From positions 16,873,501 through 16,937,500 of the forward strand of contig WPIO01000001.1 in the NCBI GenBank assembly GCA_009760855.2: DNA of 64,000 nucleotides, read 5' to 3'. The translations under genes and the position numbers were made by a program. The stretch comes from Cristatella mucedo. Taxonomy: Eukaryota; Bryozoa; Phylactolaemata; Cristatellidae. How positions within the stretch are numbered: position 1 is the first letter of the stretch; each line of letters starts with the position of its first letter. Positions 59,841 to 64,000 of this stretch are shown one piece after another. The notes below the pieces were generated by a model. It was not told the DNA's origin and made no database searches. It saw nothing but the letters and a program-made list of their open reading frames with translations.

Positions 59841-59993
59841 CCAAATGAGGTGCCGATGGCCTTGAACGGCCTAGGCTTCTGGCAATGCACTGAGGCCCAG
59901 CTTGTTGCTGCTACGGCTGATGGTGGTGAAAGCGGAGACGTGTCTGCTACAACAACAGCTGCGAAGATGGTATCTGAAAATCGTCGGCAGTAA
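59841..59993 (+). CDS. Candidate terminal coding exon, unknown product
   Basis: A long CT tract and CTGTCTGCAG (59811-59840) make a strong acceptor. It is followed in phase 0 by a 50-codon frame PNEVPMALNGLGFWQCTEAQ...AAKMVSENRRQ that ends in TAA at 59991-59993. The composition looks protein-like. A second acceptor-like T-run with an open frame lies at 59169 on the same strand (RFLYFIGDSFSHFLFGEAPY), but the phases of the obvious junction do not match. No AATAAA was seen nearby and no family is recognised. Confidence 0.3.
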   Translation, partial: PNEVPMALNGLGFWQCTEAQLVAATADGGESGDVSATTTAAKMVSENRRQ

Positions 59994-60084
59994 TTTATGT
60001 CAGAGCCTTTCGAGGGGTGAAGCCGAACGTTGACAACTACTGTAGTTGATTGCGTTAGGTTTACTTTATTGTCCTACCGTGGTC

Positions 60085-60215
60085 AGCCTTAATTTTCGGA
60101 AGAGGGCAGTGAGGCGCGAACCTGCTGTCGTAGTAAGATACACACCCACATAGTCTCTGTGGCTTTGTGGAGTTATATGCGGAGGTACATTACAGTACAT
60201 AGGGCGCTTTTCGTC
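60085..60215 (+). repeat. LINE family 2 3' end
   Basis: 'acacccacatagtctctgtg' and 'gctttgtggagttatatgcg', then 'gaggtacattacagtacata', in sense orientation of the 18780 copy. Confidence 0.6.
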
Positions 60216-60309
60216 GCCGCGTTCTGGCCGTTTCCCGTCGTAGCAGTACGCTCGTGTCTCGGTGCTGCATATACCAGTCACTAGCCACAATACAATGCTC
60301 ATGCGTCGC

Positions 60310-61195
60310 AATTGTCAGGCGTCTTCAAGAACAGGCACCGTAACGAGAGCTGTGTTTGTGGCCCAAGGATTTTAATTAGGAGCCACTGCAGTCTGTCGGT
60401 ATCGGCATCCGAACGCGAAAGCAGCTTAGGAGCAGGTCTCAGGGCTGGAGTGAATGCTGTTAGGAAAACATGGATTTTGTATAGATTCTTCTTAAAAGCT
60501 TCAAATCGGCGGAGTGGCATGACATCTGTCCATAGTGAGTTCCAAGCTTTGGGAGCATACTATCTGAAGACACTGTCGTTGGCGACGGAAGTCAGTAGGC
60601 TGCTTGATAACGAGCTAGTGAAGGTTTGTAAAAAGTGATGGACTGAGACAGTTGGGACGTTCACGTTACACGAAAGCGAAAGCGTAGCTACCGAATTGAG
60701 CACCAACATCGAGCAGACGTTGCTCAGACAAGAAAGCCTGTTATTGAATTACTGAAGTCTGAAATAAATAACTCAGTTAATAGCACCCTAATATAACTTA
60801 ATCCCTATTCAGGCTCTTCAAGCATGCCGCAGGGCTCGGGTCCACGAACTCAGCCATCAAGTGCAATAACCTTTACCTCGGTCGTCAAAGGCGAGCCCCT
60901 TAACGACAGAGCCAAAACAAGTCTAGATGGTATGTCATAAGTGGATCAATCAGCTTGACCGTGGCATCCTGTCTATGTAGGTTCGAAGTTTTGTAACGGT
61001 AAGTAGACCAGAGAAGGCAGACTTGCTCTCTGTGTGATCCTGATCTGGGCTCATATAGCGAATAGTCATTGTGGAGCAGTACGTTGAGGTATCCTGCAGA
61101 TGCTAGATGAGATATGCCGGCGCAGCCGATTTCGAGAGCCAGTCTTTCCAATTTATGAGTAAAACAAGGTTTGTCCATTATTAAGCAGCTGATGT
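60310..61195 (-). repeat. LINE family 1b, with nested SINE A
   Basis: Minus-strand UTR and coding remnants include KLERLALEIG near 61150. It is interrupted by SINE A at about 60772-60905. It meets the plus-strand LINE head-to-head at about 61200. Confidence 0.7.
60772..60905 (-). repeat. SINE family A, nested
   Basis: 'aacttaatccctattcaggc' tail complement and 'agggctcgggtccacgaact' B-box complement. Confidence 0.7.
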
Positions 61196-61214
61196 GATTG
61201 TTATGTAGTACGTT

Positions 61215-62262
61215 GAATTTTTTCAATTGCCGTGCTGCATGTATTGATGACATCCGCACATGGATGGCAGCAAACTTTCTTACATTAAATGATGATAAAA
61301 CCAACTTACTAGTTACGGGAAAACCAAATGTGATTCAGAAATTGGAAAGGATAACGCTCAAAATTGGCTCTGCCAGCACATCTCCTGTTGAATCTGCAAG
61401 AAATCAAGGTGTTATGTTCCCAAGTGACCTCCCGTTAGACGACCACATAAGCTCCACAATCAAGTCCACTTACTTTCAGCAGGATAACATTGCTAAAATT
61501 TGGGCTTGTTTAGATAAGAATAACACATCTAAGTTGGTCCATGCATTTGTGACATCCTGTCTTGACTTCTGTAACTCACTGCTTGCTGGCCTACCTGCAT
61601 GTTCAATCAGGCGCTTACAGCTGATGCAAAACTCGGCAGCTAGGCTTGTCTGTCGTGAGCGTCGCAGTTGCCACAACACACACCACTTCTCGCTGACCTG
61701 CACAGGCTCCCAGTCAAGCAATGGATCGACTTCAAGGTTTCGTCGCTGACTTTTAGGTCCCTCCATTCTTTGGCTCCAGCCTACTTATCAGATCTACTCC
61801 CCCCACCAGGCCAAGCGTCGTACCACCCGCTTGTCAGAATCCAACACTCTAGCAATACCTCATACAAACCTCAAATCCTTTGGAGACTGTGCATTTAGTT
61901 CGTATGCTCCCAAAGCCTGGAAATCCCTCCCGACTTGCGTCAGAACATCCCCTGACTTGACCACATCTAAAAAGAACTTAAAAAACACAACCTATTTAGG
62001 ACAGCATTTAGTGGGTCCCTGTGATTCGTCCTTGATGGGCTTATGGGTGCTGACACTGTGCATGCTGCCACTAACCACGTTTGCATACTGACCCTGTGCA
62101 TGTCACCCTAACCATGTTATTCATGTTGTTTATCAAGCATGATATTACTCGCCATTCAATTGCATTTCTCTTTGCAGCAAATGTACAGCGCCTAGAAAGA
62201 GATTGAGTTCCGTGAGAGCGCTTTATCAGGTGCATTATTTTTAATATTATCATTATTATTAC
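61215..62262 (+). repeat. LINE family 1, 5'-truncated, well preserved
   Basis: The plus frame 61198-61749 reads DDIRTWMAANFLTLNDDKTN, SPVESARNQGVM, LDFCNSLLAGLPACSIRRLQ and NSAARLVCRERRSC, then shifts frame to LHRLPVKQWIDFKVSSLTF and YAPKAWKSLPTCV. The 3' UTR, hairpin (62190-62222) and ATT tail (62232-62262) are complete. The RT YADD block is absent because of 5' truncation. Confidence 0.92.
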
Positions 62263-62319
62263 AGGCCAGAGTTTGCCGACCTCTGCTTTACTGTATAGAG
62301 TACTACAGCTACATTTATT

Positions 62320-62930
62320 TTCACAATTTATACTCTTCCTCTTGTTGATATAATCGCCAAAATCAAGCAAGGCTGTATCATTTAAAAATAACTTAAAAAA
62401 CACACCTATTTAGGGCAGCATTTAGCGGGTCCCTATGATTCGTCCTTCATGTGCTTATGCGTACTGACACTGTGCCTGCTGCCACTAACCACATTTGCAT
62501 GCTGACCCTGTGCATGTCACCCCTAACCATGTTATTCATTTTGTTCGTTTATCAAGCATGATATTACTCACCATTCAATTGCATTTTTCTTTGCAGCAAA
62601 TATAAAGCGCCTAGAGAGAGATTGAGTTCTCTGAGGGCGCTTTATCAAGTGCATTATTATTATTATTATTATTATTATCTATGCAGATGACACATCAGCT
62701 GCTGTACCCGTGTTTTGATCCCTTTCAGCCTCCCAGAACGAAAAATTTTCTCAATTCGCATGCCGCATGTATTGCTAGCATTTGTACTTGGATGGAAGCA
62801 AATTTTCTCAAGTTGAATGATGTGAAAACCAACATACTAGGCTTGGGTAAATCAAGTGCGACTCAGATATGGGAAAGCTGAACGCTCAAAATGGGCTCGG
62901 CCAGCAAATCTACTGTAGTATCTGCACAAA
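62320..62930 (+). repeat. LINE family 1 RT fragment split by a 300-bp LINE 3' insertion
   Basis: YTLPLVDIIAKIKQGC-like coding (62320-62379) is separated from YADDT (62680 onward) by the inserted sequence. The fragment continues through CIASICTWMEANFLKLNDVK to about 62930. It was cut at its catalytic motif. Confidence 0.8.
62380..62679 (+). mobile_element. 5'-truncated LINE 1 insertion, TATC flanks
   Basis: Starts in the last coding bases, carries the whole 3' UTR, the hairpin 'gcgcctagagagagattgag' + 'ttctctgagggcgc' and an ATT tail. TATC lies at 62376-62379 and again at 62676-62679, a plausible target duplication. It is exactly 300 bases, so removing it restores the host frame. Confidence 0.85.
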
Positions 62931-63116
62931 ATCTGTGCCGTTCTGTGCCATGCTTCAGTTAAACACCGACGTGTTTGGACAGTTTGAGTGGGTTTTCTTT
63001 CTGGTGCATTTAAACAAGTTGTGAATGTGTGTAACTGGTGGCTTCTATTTTCAAACGCTGCCCGTTAGATCTGAATACTTTACAAGACCTAGTTCTATTC
63101 TTCTTCTTACAGCTTT

Positions 63117-63290
63117 AAAAAAATGCTAGCTGATTTAACAGCCTCTTTTTGTATAGCGACGGAAGAGCCTTTACGGCTATCACCTCCGCTTGCAGTGGCG
63201 ATAAAGAATCGCCCACCACAGGATTCGAACCCACGTCCTTGGTGCCGAGGTCGTGAAAAGCAACCGCCTTACCTAGTGAGCCATCATACG
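63117..63290 (-). repeat. SINE family B, full-length
   Basis: Close to 37118-37290 in reverse-complement layout: 'gctgatttaacagcctct' tail, 'ggattcgaacccacgtcctt' B box complement, 'cctagtgagcc' A box complement. Confidence 0.88.
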
Positions 63291-64000
63291 AGAGGTATCC
63301 AATATATAAAGTGCTTCTAAGAGGCAATATCCGGCACTTCCATCGGCTCTTGTACGAGGGTTTAGATACTATAGGATCAAACTTCAGTTCATCCTGAGAG
63401 TGAGGATTGATCTCCGATTGAATTCTCAGCACCCGGTTTGACACTGCCTACAAGTATTTCTTGGTAGTTTTGTATTTTAAAAAAGCGCCTGCTTAGCATT
63501 GTCTAGAAAATGACGGAATACCGAAAGGCTGCGTCGACGCTCGATAGCTCTATATGCTGAGGCTGTACTAGTGACTTGGCAACGGGCAAGATATTTATCG
63601 TTGGGTTTTTGTAGTAGCTTAGTAAGTAGTCGTAGTAGTTTAGTTAGTAGTGCTTGTGTAGCGATCTAAGGTGGCGGCGAGGGAACTTGCAATGCTTTGA
63701 CCAGCCGGGATCCCAAGGAAACAGAAATCCTTTATACATATTTCATCTGCCGAAATAAAGTTTATTGCTGTTGCGAAGTTGATTCACTCTTTATAGCGAA
63801 GTGACTGTAGACTGAGATCCGCCCAAAGCTTCCTTTTAGCGGATCTTGTAGAAATGCCGACCTGAGGGGTCTACCCAGCGATCAGTCTCGTACCAGCTGA
63901 GGCCGTTCCTCCACCGCGTATACCGTTGCCGGCATTGCAACTTATTAATCTCTGCGACTGACTAACTTGACCCGACGACATGTCTATACTATTGGCTGAT
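63291..64000. other. Intergenic, nothing recognised
   Basis: A few GTAGT/AGTAGT runs (63614-63650); no exon or repeat recognised. Confidence 0.4.

Overview
The window is eukaryotic, animal nuclear DNA. Coding sequence is sparse and split by GT-AG introns. CpG-rich patches mark gene starts, and the rest is microsatellites, tRNA-headed SINEs and truncated non-LTR retrotransposons of the L2/CR1 type. No bacterial operon, CRISPR, phage or rRNA signal was seen. The FOXO protein reads as a protostome invertebrate ([31 protein letters not shown]); I cannot name the species.

Two genes are recognised, both on the minus strand. (1) A FOXO forkhead transcription factor occupies 14125 down to 1196. Three coding exons (13834-14125, 12380-12528, 1196-1454) join in frame to give residues 1-233: the N-terminal AKT site (T24), the whole forkhead domain, the second AKT site (S192) and a basic NLS. 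The C-terminal transactivation region lies beyond the left edge. (2) A CEP57-family centrosomal protein occupies 47259 down to 38479. Eight exons join in frame to a predicted 574 residues, with the N-terminal coiled coil and the C-terminal microtubule-binding half. A donor at 52878-52883 may belong to its 5' non-coding exon.

Layout: 1-14.2 kb is FOXO, mostly a repeat-bearing 10.9-kb intron. 14.2-38.4 kb is intergenic and repeat-rich, with two plus-strand candidate first exons (28900 and 33775, the latter encoding a signal-peptide-like start). 38.5-47.3 kb is CEP57. 47.3-52.9 kb is LINE-filled and is the probable CEP57 5' intron. 53-64 kb holds minisatellites, a decayed copy of a widespread uncharacterised metazoan repeat-associated protein family (55.0-56.06 kb), several LINE copies and an unassigned candidate last exon (59841-59993).

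Mobile elements: LINE family 1 (variants 1/1b) ends in a conserved hairpin followed by an (ATT)n tail. SINE family A carries a tRNA-like head fused to the same hairpin, which suggests it is moved by LINE 1. SINE family B has a different tail (GGCTCTTCTGYCGTTATACAA...), with about a dozen copies. LINE family 2 has its own 3' end. Nested insertions are frequent, including a LINE 3' fragment that splits another LINE exactly at the YADD codons.
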